From Fidelibacterota bacterium (lineage in GTDB: Bacteria; Fidelibacterota; Fidelibacteria; Fidelibacterales; Fidelibacteraceae), in contig JAQVTR010000007.1 of assembly GCA_028699915.1 (NCBI GenBank), positions 1-58,101 of the forward strand: DNA of 58,101 bases, read 5' to 3'. The notes under the pieces are model-generated. The model was not told the DNA's origin. It was given only the letters and a program-made list of their open reading frames with translations, and ran no database searches. This document shows positions 35,827 through 44,331 of this stretch, one piece after another; within the stretch, counting starts at the first letter, position 1, and each line of letters opens with the position of its first letter. The position numbers and the translations under genes are program-made.

Positions 35827-35930
35827 TCGCACGAAAGAAAAGCATAAAAAACATTTGATAGATTCAACATATTTTTAATGGAATTTCTCTTATTATTTAT
35901 TACTTTTCGTCTAAATTAAGGAGTTTTTTT

Positions 35931-37037
35931 ATGTTTGTTCGCCAAAATATTTCGAATATTGATATTTTTCCCTTCAACGTGAGTAGCGATCATGAATTCC
36001 GGATCGCTACCATGGTGATATCCGGAGCCCAAAATGTGTTGATCCGCATTCGGACTTCCGGGGGGCTGGAAGGCTGGGGTGAAGCGAGTTCTTTCCGCGC
36101 CATCGTAGGTGAAACCCAAAAGATCAATCTGGCGGCGGCGCAGGAACTGCGGGATTTCCTGATGGGAAAAGACGCTCTGGAATATGCCGCCCGGACAAGG
36201 GAAATGGATGCCTTCCTGCCCCGCAACAGTACGATCAAAAGCGCCTTTGATATGGCTTTGTACGATATTTCCGCCAAACACGCAGGGCTGCCGCTTTATC
36301 GCTTTCTCGGCGGGGAAAAACGTCCGATGGAAACAGACCTGACAATGGGGATCAGCTCGCTGGAAAAAGCCGGAAAGGATGCGCTGGATATTGTAAAGAA
36401 AGGCTTCCGCAAGATCAAGACCAAGGTCGGCATCGATCCCGAAGAAGACATCCTGCGGCTGCGCGAGATCCGTAAGGCCGTCGGTCCGGGCGTTAAGATC
36501 CGCATCGATGCCAATCAGGGCTGGGACCGGGTGACCGCCGTCAATTGCCTGCATGCCATGGAAGAACTGGATATCGAATTCTGCGAACAACCCGTAAGGC
36601 GGGATGATCTGGAAGGAATGCGCTATATCTCGGAACGCTGCTCCATTCCGGTGATGGCGGATGAATCGGTCTTTTCACCCGAAGACGCCCTTGCCGTGAT
36701 AAAAGCACAGGCTGCTCCCCTGATCAATATCAAACTCTCCAAGTCCGGCGGCATCAAGAACGCCATCATGATCGCCAATATCTGCGAAGCGGCGCATATT
36801 TCCTGCATGACCGGCTGCATGTCCGAATCCGGTCTGGCCAATACGGCCTTCTGCCACTTTGCCATGGCACATCCCATCGTTAAATATTTCGATCTGGACG
36901 CCAATGTAGGGCATATCAACGAACCCATCATCGGCGGGGTCAGCATCCGGAACGGCATGATCGAATTCCCCGAGGGCATTACCGGCATCGGCGCCGAACC
37001 GGACCCCAATTTTATTAAAACATTGAAATCACTCTGA
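35931..37037 (+). CDS. Enolase-superfamily enzyme, dipeptide epimerase-like
   Basis: A 368-residue member of the muconate-lactonizing/dipeptide epimerase subgroup. Visible catalytic residues are the K-x-K pair in KIKTKVGID near 158 and metal ligands in RIDANQGW (near 187), EFCEQPV (near 214) and MADES (near 240). A second base lysine lies in NIKLSKSGG near 265. L-Ala-D/L-Glu epimerases share this pattern, and that reaction would fit muropeptide recycling, but other dipeptide specificities are possible. AAGGAG lies seven bases before the ATG. It is a single-gene unit, divergent from the receptor operon and convergent with nagA. Confidence 0.85.
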   Translation: MFVRQNISNIDIFPFNVSSDHEFRIATMVISGAQNVLIRIRTSGGLEGWGEASSFRAIVGETQKINLAAAQELRDFLMGKDALEYAARTREMDAFLPRNSTIKSAFDMALYDISAKHAGLPLYRFLGGEKRPMETDLTMGISSLEKAGKDALDIVKKGFRKIKTKVGIDPEEDILRLREIRKAVGPGVKIRIDANQGWDRVTAVNCLHAMEELDIEFCEQPVRRDDLEGMRYISERCSIPVMADESVFSPEDALAVIKAQAAPLINIKLSKSGGIKNAIMIANICEAAHISCMTGCMSESGLANTAFCHFAMAHPIVKYFDLDANVGHINEPIIGGVSIRNGMIEFPEGITGIGAEPDPNFIKTLKSL

Positions 37038-37107
37038 CCCGCATAAAACATTTTCAAGCACGAAGGTACGTCCCACACTCCCCGTCTCCCTCACTAAAAT
37101 TAAACTC

Positions 37108-37140
37108 AAAAAAAAAGACTGTTACCGTGAACAGCCCTTT
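37108..37140. terminator. Bidirectional terminator between the epimerase and nagA
   Basis: GACTGTT (37117-37123) pairs with AACAGCC (37129-37135), seven pairs with one G-U, around a short loop. On the minus strand the stem is followed by nine T (37108-37116 as A on the plus strand). On the plus strand CTTTTATTA follows. It sits between two convergent stop codons. Confidence 0.78.
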
Positions 37141-37160
37141 TATTATAAAGATTTTAAAAT

Positions 37161-38339
37161 TTATTCTGCCATTTTCTTGATTTCGCCTTTGACCATGGTC
37201 AGTTTGATCCTGTAATCCTGATCGAACACCACGATATCGGCGTCGCGGCCGGGCATGATGTAGCCGGTCTGGATCTGGCGGCTGATAACCGTTGCCGGAT
37301 TGCAGCTGGCCATGCGCAGCGCGTCTTCCAGCGGTATGCCCATCAATTTGACCAGGTTTTCAACACCCTTGATCATTGTCAGCGCCGAGCCGGCGATGGT
37401 ATCATCGGCTTTACGGACAAAAAGGCCGTCCTTGCAGTAGACTTCCTCATTGTTTGCGATCAGCTTGCCGCTGGTCTGTCCCGTGGGTTTCAGGGCGTCC
37501 GTGACCAGTATGATCTTATGAATGGGTTTTACACGCTGTAAGAGTTTGACAATGGCCGGATGCACGTGATAACCGTCGGCGATAACTTCGCAGGCAATAT
37601 TCGGATAGATCATGATGGCACCAACCACACCGGGATCACGGTGATGCAGGCGGCGCATCGCATTAAAGAAATGCGTGGAATGCAAGATCCCGGCCTGAAC
37701 CCCTTCCATCATGTCTTCAAAAGTGGCGTTGGAGTGTCCTGCTGCCATGACGATCCCCTGTTTTGCGCAGTAGAGCGCAAGTTCGTGCATGCCCTTGAGT
37801 TCGGGAGCAACGGTCATAATGGCAATATTTCCCTTGGCGGCCTGGACGTATTCTTCCATTCTTTTCATATTGACGGGACGCATGTATTTGGGATCCAGCG
37901 CGCCGTGTTTTTCCCTTGAAATAAAAGGACCTTCGAGGTTCGCCCCAAAGATGCGCGCGCCCTCTTCCTTTCCGACCGCATCGCGGATGGATTCGATGCA
38001 GCGGATAAATTTCCCGTGTTCCTGGGGATAAAGCGTGGGGCAAAAAGCGGTTACGCCGTAATTTACCAGGGCCTTTGACATTTCCAGTATGGATTCCGGG
38101 GTGCCATCGGAAGTATCATAACCGTGAATACCATGAATGTGGGTGTCGATGAATCCCGGGGCAATATACGCGCCGTTTACGTAGATGGTCGTCGTGTCTT
38201 TGGGCAAATGCAGACTGTTCAGCTTACTGTTGCTGACCACATCCGCGACTTTGCCGTCACGGATCACAACGGAGGTCTGTGGAGCCATGGAGATGCCGGT
38301 GAAAACCGTACCGTTGCGCAGACAAATGGTGTGACTCAT
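37161..38339 (-). CDS. nagA: N-acetylglucosamine-6-phosphate deacetylase
   Basis: Amidohydrolase removing acetate from GlcNAc-6-phosphate in amino-sugar catabolism and wall recycling. From the ATG at 38339 (AAGGA about seven bases upstream) it has 392 residues. Motifs in order: PGFIDTHIHG near 62, ANLEGPFIS near 130, AAGHSNA near 198, HFFNAMRRLHHRDPG near 218, and LVTDAL near 278 with the catalytic Asp. The THIHG form keeps one of the HxH metal ligands. There is no nagB next to it. The nearby dipeptide epimerase would fit a wall-recycling theme, but they are not cotranscribed. Confidence 0.93.
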   Translation of the reverse strand: MSHTICLRNGTVFTGISMAPQTSVVIRDGKVADVVSNSKLNSLHLPKDTTTIYVNGAYIAPGFIDTHIHGIHGYDTSDGTPESILEMSKALVNYGVTAFCPTLYPQEHGKFIRCIESIRDAVGKEEGARIFGANLEGPFISREKHGALDPKYMRPVNMKRMEEYVQAAKGNIAIMTVAPELKGMHELALYCAKQGIVMAAGHSNATFEDMMEGVQAGILHSTHFFNAMRRLHHRDPGVVGAIMIYPNIACEVIADGYHVHPAIVKLLQRVKPIHKIILVTDALKPTGQTSGKLIANNEEVYCKDGLFVRKADDTIAGSALTMIKGVENLVKLMGIPLEDALRMASCNPATVISRQIQTGYIMPGRDADIVVFDQDYRIKLTMVKGEIKKMAE

Positions 38340-38430
38340 GGAAAGTCCTTTCGTTATCCATGGAATGTACAATTTTTTAGGGTGAAATAAAAGCGAATTG
38401 CATACATAAAAGCTTGTATTTTACAGACTT

Positions 38431-39741
38431 TCACGGAAGTTTTTCCAGCAGAAAACGCCGGAATTCCGCATAAGCGGCTGTCAGGAGCGTCGCCCTTTTC
38501 TCTTTTTTCATAACTTCCTGAAGCATTTCGGGAATATCGGGCGCCGTTCCCAGTGTCTCCCTCACGGTATCGTAAAATTTTGCGGGATGCGCCGTTTCAA
38601 GGCAAATGCAGGGCGTTTCGGGATCCTGCTGCCGGTATGCTTCCAGAGCACAGAGTCCGACTGCCCCGTGAGGATCTAACACATATCCGCAGCTGTGAAA
38701 GATTTTTCGCATCATCTCACGCGTCGCCGTGTCGTCAAAAGATGCGCTGAACACATCCTGGCGCAGAAAATCCACGGCATGGCCGTACAATTCCCGGATA
38801 CGGGCAAAATTGCTGGGGTCTCCTACATCCATGGCATTGGAGATCGTGGGGATGGTCGCTTCGGGTTCATATTTCCCGCTTTTCAGATATCGGGTCAAAC
38901 TGTCGTTGCGGTTGCAAGCGGCAATAAAACGCTTTACCGGCAATCCCATGCGTTTGGCGATCAGTCCTGCGGTCAGATTTCCCAGATTGCCGGAAGGAAC
39001 CGCGATCAGCGGAACCGTATTTACCGCTTCCGCCTTCAGGCGAGCATAGGCAAAAAAGTAATAGAAGCTTTGCGGGATCAAGCGCGCGATATTGATGGAA
39101 TTTGCCGAAGTCAGCTGCAGGTGTTCGTTCAGTTCCGTATCCCCGAAAGCCGTCTTGACCAGGCGCTGGCAATCGTCAAAACTTCCTTGTACCTCCAGCG
39201 CGTGAATGTTGCTCCCTTGGGTGCTTAACTGACGCTCCTGCAGGCTGCTGACCATACCGGAGGGATATAAAAGCACGACCCGTATGCCTTCGACACCCTT
39301 GAAGGCATCGGCGACGGCGGAACCCGTATCGCCGGAAGTGGCGACCAGAACCGTAAGGGTGCGGCCGCTGTCTTTGGAATAATATCCCATCAGCCGGGCC
39401 ATAAACCGGGCTCCGACATCTTTGAAAGCCAGGGTGGGCCCATGGAATAATTCCAGGATGTAGCGCTTGTCGTCGAGGCGGACCAGCGGAATGACAAAAT
39501 TCAGACTTTCGTCCACGATACGGATCAGCTCGTTGGCAGGCATGTCCTCTCCCAACAGGGTCAGAACCACTGCAGTGGCGATCTCGTGAAAACCCAGTTT
39601 GTGGATGTTCTCAAAAAACCGGGGCGGCATTTGCGGAATATCATCCGGCATATACAGACCCTTGTCGTCCGGCATGCCTTTTAATACCGCGGTCTTAAGA
39701 TCCGCTGCCGCGCTGATATGATTCGTACTGTAGTATTCCAT
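38431..39741 (-). CDS. thrC: Threonine synthase
   Basis: PLP enzyme converting O-phosphohomoserine to threonine. The ATG at 39741 with AGGAAAG in front gives 436 residues and starts at the conserved YYSTNH; an in-frame ATG at 39789 lacks a ribosome site. The PLP lysine is K107 in HGPTLAFKDVG, followed by ATSGDTGSAVADAF near 140 and PSGNLGNLTAGLIA near 245. Size and motifs fit the bacterial class. It lies about 3.6 kb from the thrA-asd-thrB operon, with other genes in between. Confidence 0.95.
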   Translation of the reverse strand: MEYYSTNHISAAADLKTAVLKGMPDDKGLYMPDDIPQMPPRFFENIHKLGFHEIATAVVLTLLGEDMPANELIRIVDESLNFVIPLVRLDDKRYILELFHGPTLAFKDVGARFMARLMGYYSKDSGRTLTVLVATSGDTGSAVADAFKGVEGIRVVLLYPSGMVSSLQERQLSTQGSNIHALEVQGSFDDCQRLVKTAFGDTELNEHLQLTSANSINIARLIPQSFYYFFAYARLKAEAVNTVPLIAVPSGNLGNLTAGLIAKRMGLPVKRFIAACNRNDSLTRYLKSGKYEPEATIPTISNAMDVGDPSNFARIRELYGHAVDFLRQDVFSASFDDTATREMMRKIFHSCGYVLDPHGAVGLCALEAYRQQDPETPCICLETAHPAKFYDTVRETLGTAPDIPEMLQEVMKKEKRATLLTAAYAEFRRFLLEKLP

Positions 39742-39876
39742 CTTTCCTTCCGTATCGCCGACTTGGGGAAAAGATACAACAGTATTCATAAAAATAAAAC
39801 ATTCTTCACGGAAATATCCTCCGCGGAATGATCCCTTCCGCTATTTTTTTTTGCTGTATTTTCATAATAATCGGCG

Positions 39877-39882
39877 TATAAT
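39877..39882 (+). promoter_or_regulatory. Candidate -10 element (TATAAT) for the rhodanese gene
   Basis: A perfect TATAAT lies 22 bases before the rhodanese ATG. The nearest -35-like hexamer, TTGCTG at 39851-39856, is 20 bases away, longer than ideal. The site lies in the divergent gap between thrC and the rhodanese gene. Confidence 0.45.
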
Positions 39883-39904
39883 CTTTACAAAACAAGGACC
39901 TGCC

Positions 39905-40321
39905 ATGAAACGGACTTCTATTCTGCTGCTTGCCATCCTGCTCTTCTTTGGCTTTGCCTGTTCAAGCAGACAGCTTGCGGAAGAAAGCAAAAGCCTTTAC
40001 CCCTACCTGGAGGCGGAAGCATTGCTGGCGCTGACCCAGAATCCGGATCCGCAAATCCGTATCATCGATCTGCGATCCCCCGAAGCCTATGCCCGCGGAC
40101 ATATCCCAACGGCCGTCAACATGCCTTCCGGAGAAATCATGACACGCCTGAAAGAACTCCCCAGATCGCAGTATCTCATCTTTTACTGTGAAAGCGGCGG
40201 CCGCGCACACATGGTGATCGAGCAGCTGAAAAATAAAGGCTATATCCGCATGCTGAACTGGGGCGGCTATTCCCGCTGGCCCCATGCCGCTTCTTCAGCA
40301 ATCCAGCCTTCCGAATTCTGA
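39905..40321 (+). CDS. Rhodanese-domain lipoprotein
   Basis: A 138-residue periplasmic lipoprotein from the ATG at 39905, with AAGGA six bases upstream. A lipobox FGFAC puts the lipidated Cys at 19. The rhodanese domain spans about 33-130: IRIIDLRSPEAYARGHIPTAVNM and then the catalytic loop FYCESGGRA with Cys95 in the C-x-x-G-x-R pattern, and NWGGYSRW near the end. Single-domain rhodaneses handle sulfane sulfur; the physiological donor and acceptor are unknown. The downstream DUF6765-like gene follows after about 60 bases. Confidence 0.9.
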   Translation: MKRTSILLLAILLFFGFACSSRQLAEESKSLYPYLEAEALLALTQNPDPQIRIIDLRSPEAYARGHIPTAVNMPSGEIMTRLKELPRSQYLIFYCESGGRAHMVIEQLKNKGYIRMLNWGGYSRWPHAASSAIQPSEF

Positions 40322-40382
40322 AAGGTACATTAACCCTCTCCCCCTTCTCTCTTCCCGGTTTGATAATAATTATTAAAAAATC

Positions 40383-41528
40383 ATGCTTATAAATATTCCG
40401 AATATTGCTTATATTTTTCGCATGGAAACCGGTTCACATTACTACGGAGTGCTTGCACTTTGTCGCATGCTTGGCATTCGCAGTGATCTTGCGGGTAAAA
40501 TCGCTTACGCGTCCCAGTTTGTGGATGACGCCCTGATCCGAAAGATTGTTTTTAAGCATACGCCGCACGGTATCCGCTGCCATATTTTCGGCAACCGACG
40601 CGGACTGGATCATGCGGCTACCTGTCCCCGCATTATGACCGTGTGGAATTACCGGCCACGCGTCATGTTCGAGGAACTGGTCCCTTTTCATTTTATCCCT
40701 GCAGGCAGAGGCGCTAATTCCCGTGAAAAGATCCGCACCTTTCCCGATTCCCCCCTGCTGAAGATCCTCAAGGACGCCGCGATCGAATCCGGGAACATCT
40801 ATCAGCTTGGCATCGTGCTGCATGTTTTGGCGGATGCACATGCGCATCAGGGGTTCAGCGGAATGATCAGCCGGCGGAACCGACTGAAAGATCTCCGGGT
40901 TAAAAAAGATTCGATCCGCGGATTCAACGAACGCATCATCAATTATTATATGATCTATGTGGATGCCGTCATTAGCCGATTGTTCGGACGCATTTTACCC
41001 ATTTACAGCCATAGCCACGCCGGCACCCTGCCGGATATCGCCTCGGCGGAATGGGAATACCGTTACGATACCGGACAGTATTTTATCGCCCGTTATCGGC
41101 ACAGCGGCAAGATCAGCAATCCCGGGCGATTCCGGGATGCCTTTGAAGAGATGAAGGAATTGCTTATCGCTTTTTGCCAAAAACGGCCCGATATTCTGGA
41201 AAAGAAACCGGATTTTCAGGATTATGAAGCTTTTTACAGGACATTGACCCAACCCATGTCCGCCCGGGAAAGCGGCACGGTATGGCAGCATTTTCTCCTG
41301 GAAAAAGATCTTCTGAATGCGTCGGATTCCGCCCTGTCGTATGATCCGCATGCATGGCTCCGTAAAGCTTTTAAAAACTACAAACGAAAAAAATTCTCAC
41401 ACCGCATTGTCTCGAATGCGGTAAGCGCGGATAACTTTGCCAGCTCCGACTGGTACGCCTTTTATCTGGCCTCCCGGGACTATAAAGAACACTATGAGCG
41501 TCTGGTCACCCGGAATTTTATTTTTTAA
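40383..41528 (+). CDS. DUF6765-like protein of unknown function
   Basis: A 381-residue cytosolic protein without a signal peptide or membrane helix. The start METGSHYYGVLALCRMLG, IAYASQFVDDA near 40 and HVLADAHAHQGFSG near 150 give conserved His and Asp residues like those in DUF6765 proteins and zinc-dependent phospholipase C-type all-helical folds. I assign this by recollection of motif style, not by a search. Further His residues occur at YSHSHAG near 212. It could be a metal-dependent hydrolase; no substrate is suggested. Start is uncertain between 40383 and 40422, neither having a clear Shine-Dalgarno. Confidence 0.72.
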   Translation: MLINIPNIAYIFRMETGSHYYGVLALCRMLGIRSDLAGKIAYASQFVDDALIRKIVFKHTPHGIRCHIFGNRRGLDHAATCPRIMTVWNYRPRVMFEELVPFHFIPAGRGANSREKIRTFPDSPLLKILKDAAIESGNIYQLGIVLHVLADAHAHQGFSGMISRRNRLKDLRVKKDSIRGFNERIINYYMIYVDAVISRLFGRILPIYSHSHAGTLPDIASAEWEYRYDTGQYFIARYRHSGKISNPGRFRDAFEEMKELLIAFCQKRPDILEKKPDFQDYEAFYRTLTQPMSARESGTVWQHFLLEKDLLNASDSALSYDPHAWLRKAFKNYKRKKFSHRIVSNAVSADNFASSDWYAFYLASRDYKEHYERLVTRNFIF

Positions 41529-41621
41529 AACGTTGCATCTGCCTCTGCGGCATAACCCCTGTATTTAATTATTCTTCAGCTCCCGGACAGCCCGGTAAAA
41601 AACGCCCGACAGGTCCAGAAG

Positions 41622-41639
41622 TTGTGACCGATATCACAA
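41622..41639. promoter_or_regulatory. CRP/FNR-like palindrome upstream of a secreted-protein gene
   Basis: TTGTGA-CCGATA-TCACAA is a perfect inverted repeat with six-base spacing and matches the CRP consensus TGTGA-N6-TCACA. It lies about 90 bases before the ATG at 41728. TTGTGA may also serve as the -35 of a promoter whose -10 is TGTATA or TATATA (41645-41652). Whether this organism has a CRP-family regulator is not visible here. Confidence 0.6.
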
Positions 41640-41727
41640 GTAGCTGTATATAAACATTTTATGTTTGCTCTACTTCCACGGAAATACGTATGTTACCGGG
41701 AGACGAAAAATATGAGGGGGTTGATAA

Positions 41728-43323
41728 ATGCAAAAATTATTGCTGCTTTGGATGGCTTTACAGACGCTTGTTCCGGCCTTGTTTGCAGATGCCGGCTTTT
41801 CCGGCCAGTATATCTTCTTCCGCTTCGGACTGCACGATTCACAGTACCGATACTGGGAGATCCACCGCTACAGCAACACGTTTTCCGATGCCTGTATTGC
41901 GGAGATCAGTCCGGAAACCCAAATAGAAATTCTGCATCATCAGTTTGAGATCTATATCGGCGAGGGAGATTCCATCATCGACTACCAATACCGCTACCGC
42001 TATTACCTCAACTCCGGGAATGCACCGGACTGGAGTCCTCTGCAACCCCACTATTACGGACAGTTTATCCATGCCTCCGGTTACCATTATGGCGTCTGGT
42101 CGCTGGATCACGCAACCTTGTTAACGCTTCCGCTCACGCCCGGGGAATATTATCTTGAATTCAGCCACAGCGTCAGAATCCGCAGTCCGGAAGGTGATAC
42201 GCTTTCGTACGCTTATGCAACACCGGACGGTTTGCCTTTCCGCTGCCGTTTCCGGGTTGCGGAACCCCTCAATTGGGGATTTGCGGACAGCATGCGCAGC
42301 TATGTATGCCTTGATTCGCCCCTGCAGGGATATCCGGATACATTAATCCTCTGGAACAGCAGCACCGGCTCCGGCACGTATCCGTTTTTTCATACCGGCG
42401 TTTCCCGCAGTTTTCCCGAAGAATTGCCCGTATATCTGCAGAATATTGTTTGCCGGAGTTACGGAGATGTTCATAAATGCAGCTATTTCTACCGGATCTA
42501 TGAAAATACCTGCTGCGATACGCCCGCTTATATCGCGATCTCCCTCGAAGCGGAAAACAGCGAGCAGTGGCGCGGCGATGATCTGCAGATCGACCTAAGT
42601 GCGGGACGGGAACCGGGAAAATATATTCTGGAGCTTTTCGGATGCAGCAGCCGGGAGACCGATATCTGGACCGATTGTCTGGACCGTCCACCCCAAGAAG
42701 ACGCATACCGGCTTACTTTTGAGATCATCTCCGGCGATTCTTCAGGGACCGAGGAGGCGCTTCCCGTTTGCCTGGCTTGGTTTTCTGCGGCGCGGGAAAG
42801 CGATGGCGTCAGACTTTCCTGGCAAACGGAAAGCGAGGTTGAAAACCGTGCTTTCCGTATTTATCGCGACGGGGATCTGATCGCGGAAGTCGAAGGCGCC
42901 GCGAACAGCAGCGAAACCCGCCGTTATTCCTACACCGATCATGCGGTTGTGCCGGGTCATAGCTATACTTACCTGCTGTCGGATGTAGGTTTTGACAACT
43001 GCGAGACCCTGCACCGGGAGCAGGCCGTGACAATCCATATCGAAGCGGAAGAATCCGGCTGCGATTTTACCGTCGGTCCGGCCTATCCCAATCCCTTTAA
43101 TCCGGTCACCGTACTGCCGCTGAACCTGATGCGCGAATCCTTGCTTCGTATCAGTATCCACGACCTTTCAGGCCGTTTCCTGGATCTTATTTGCGATGGC
43201 AGAAAAGCGGCCGGTTCGCATTCAGTCCGCATAGATGCTTCCGCTTTCGATTCCGGCATTTACTTTGTCCTGTTCCGGATCAACGGTCAGATACAGATCA
43301 AAAAAATCATTCTGATAAAATAA
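41728..43323 (+). CDS. Secreted protein with T9SS-type sorting domain
   Basis: A 531-residue exported protein; signal peptide about 1-21 (LLLLWMALQTLVPALFADA). The first 350 residues are Tyr/Trp/Cys-rich with a beta-strand character and no recognised enzyme motif. A fibronectin-like section follows, about 355-440 (LSWQTESEVENRAFRIYRDG). The last 85 residues are a type A sorting domain: PAYPNPFNPVTVLPL, ISIHDLSGRFLDLI, SGIYFVLF and KKIILIK. GAGGGGGT precedes the ATG. Cysteine count is high for an exported protein, so disulfides are likely. It is not cotranscribed with the receptor operon. Confidence 0.85.
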   Translation: MQKLLLLWMALQTLVPALFADAGFSGQYIFFRFGLHDSQYRYWEIHRYSNTFSDACIAEISPETQIEILHHQFEIYIGEGDSIIDYQYRYRYYLNSGNAPDWSPLQPHYYGQFIHASGYHYGVWSLDHATLLTLPLTPGEYYLEFSHSVRIRSPEGDTLSYAYATPDGLPFRCRFRVAEPLNWGFADSMRSYVCLDSPLQGYPDTLILWNSSTGSGTYPFFHTGVSRSFPEELPVYLQNIVCRSYGDVHKCSYFYRIYENTCCDTPAYIAISLEAENSEQWRGDDLQIDLSAGREPGKYILELFGCSSRETDIWTDCLDRPPQEDAYRLTFEIISGDSSGTEEALPVCLAWFSAARESDGVRLSWQTESEVENRAFRIYRDGDLIAEVEGAANSSETRRYSYTDHAVVPGHSYTYLLSDVGFDNCETLHREQAVTIHIEAEESGCDFTVGPAYPNPFNPVTVLPLNLMRESLLRISIHDLSGRFLDLICDGRKAAGSHSVRIDASAFDSGIYFVLFRINGQIQIKKIILIK

Positions 43324-43398
43324 GGGAATGCAGCATATCCCCATTCCGGAATATCAATCTTTGATTTCTATGCGGGAAGTTCTCTGTTGCCGATCCCT

Positions 43399-44331
43399 TC
43401 ACAGGATCACGGTACCTTGCGTATTGATCCGGGAAACAAAGGATTCCGCGGCGATATTCCGTGAAGATAAAAGCCTTGCCATTGCGGCGGCAACCTTGCG
43501 TGCGCTGCGGATGCCGCGGCACAGGGCAAATACGGCCGGGCCGGAACCGGAGATCCCGAAATTCAGTGCGCCGCTTTTCAGCGCACTTTCCTTTATATCC
43601 GAAAAATACGGGATCAACTCCCTGCGTACGGGTTCCGCCAGATAATCGCGCATGGATCTTGCGATCAGTCCCCAGTCGTGCCGGGCTAAACCATGAACAA
43701 AGCCTGCCAGCGCGGAAGATTGAAGCACCGCCGTGGAGAGCGGGATCATTTTGGGCAGGATCTCACGTGCCTGCCGCGTTGCAATATCGATCTGCGGATG
43801 TACAAGCGCAACACAGAGCTGCGGCGGATACGGCAAAGCCAGACTTATCAGCGAATCCACAGCAGGAATCAGGCGGATTCCGCCCAGCAGACAAGGCGCG
43901 GCATTGTCTGCATGCGCTGCGCCGCCCGCAAGTTTTTCACCTTCAAGCACAAAAGGCAGCAGCGCTTCTTTGCTGAAAGGATCGCCCAGAAGCGCATTAA
44001 CGGCCAGGGCCGTTGCAGCGGAACTTGCCGCACTGGAGCCCATTCCGCTTTTCAGCGGCAGGCCTTTTTGGATGTTTATCTCAACCCCTATCCTGCTGCC
44101 GGCAGCTTTGAGCAATTCTTTTGCAACCCGCCCGCAGACATTTTCGGAGATCTTGTGGGATAATTTTCCTTCGTCTCCTTGAATACTGCGAATCCGGAGT
44201 ACTCCCGTTTCCGCAATTTTCCGTACCCGGACCGTATCACCCGGAGCTTCCAGGCACAAGCCCAGGCAGTCGAAACCCACGGAAAGATTTCCGATACTGG
44301 CAGGCGCAAAGGCACGGTATTCAATGTTCAT
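43399..44331 (-). CDS. thrB: Homoserine kinase
   Basis: GHMP-family kinase phosphorylating homoserine for threonine synthesis. The 310 residues have ASIGNLSVGFDCLGL near 11, then the ATP loop LPLKSGMGSSAASSAATALAVN near 90, LLGGIRLIPA near 148 and GISGSGPAVFAL near 260. The ATG overlaps the asd stop by 11 bases. It is the last gene of a thrA-asd-thrB operon. A possible weak hairpin (GGAATG...CATTCC, near 43325-43347) lies between its stop and the convergent secreted-protein gene. Confidence 0.95.
   Translation of the reverse strand: MNIEYRAFAPASIGNLSVGFDCLGLCLEAPGDTVRVRKIAETGVLRIRSIQGDEGKLSHKISENVCGRVAKELLKAAGSRIGVEINIQKGLPLKSGMGSSAASSAATALAVNALLGDPFSKEALLPFVLEGEKLAGGAAHADNAAPCLLGGIRLIPAVDSLISLALPYPPQLCVALVHPQIDIATRQAREILPKMIPLSTAVLQSSALAGFVHGLARHDWGLIARSMRDYLAEPVRRELIPYFSDIKESALKSGALNFGISGSGPAVFALCRGIRSARKVAAAMARLLSSRNIAAESFVSRINTQGTVIL

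Noticed and set aside
43325-43347. GGAATG...CATTCC hairpin between the secreted-protein gene and thrB
   Set aside because: The stem is only six pairs with an 11-base loop and no T-tract, so it is not called a terminator.
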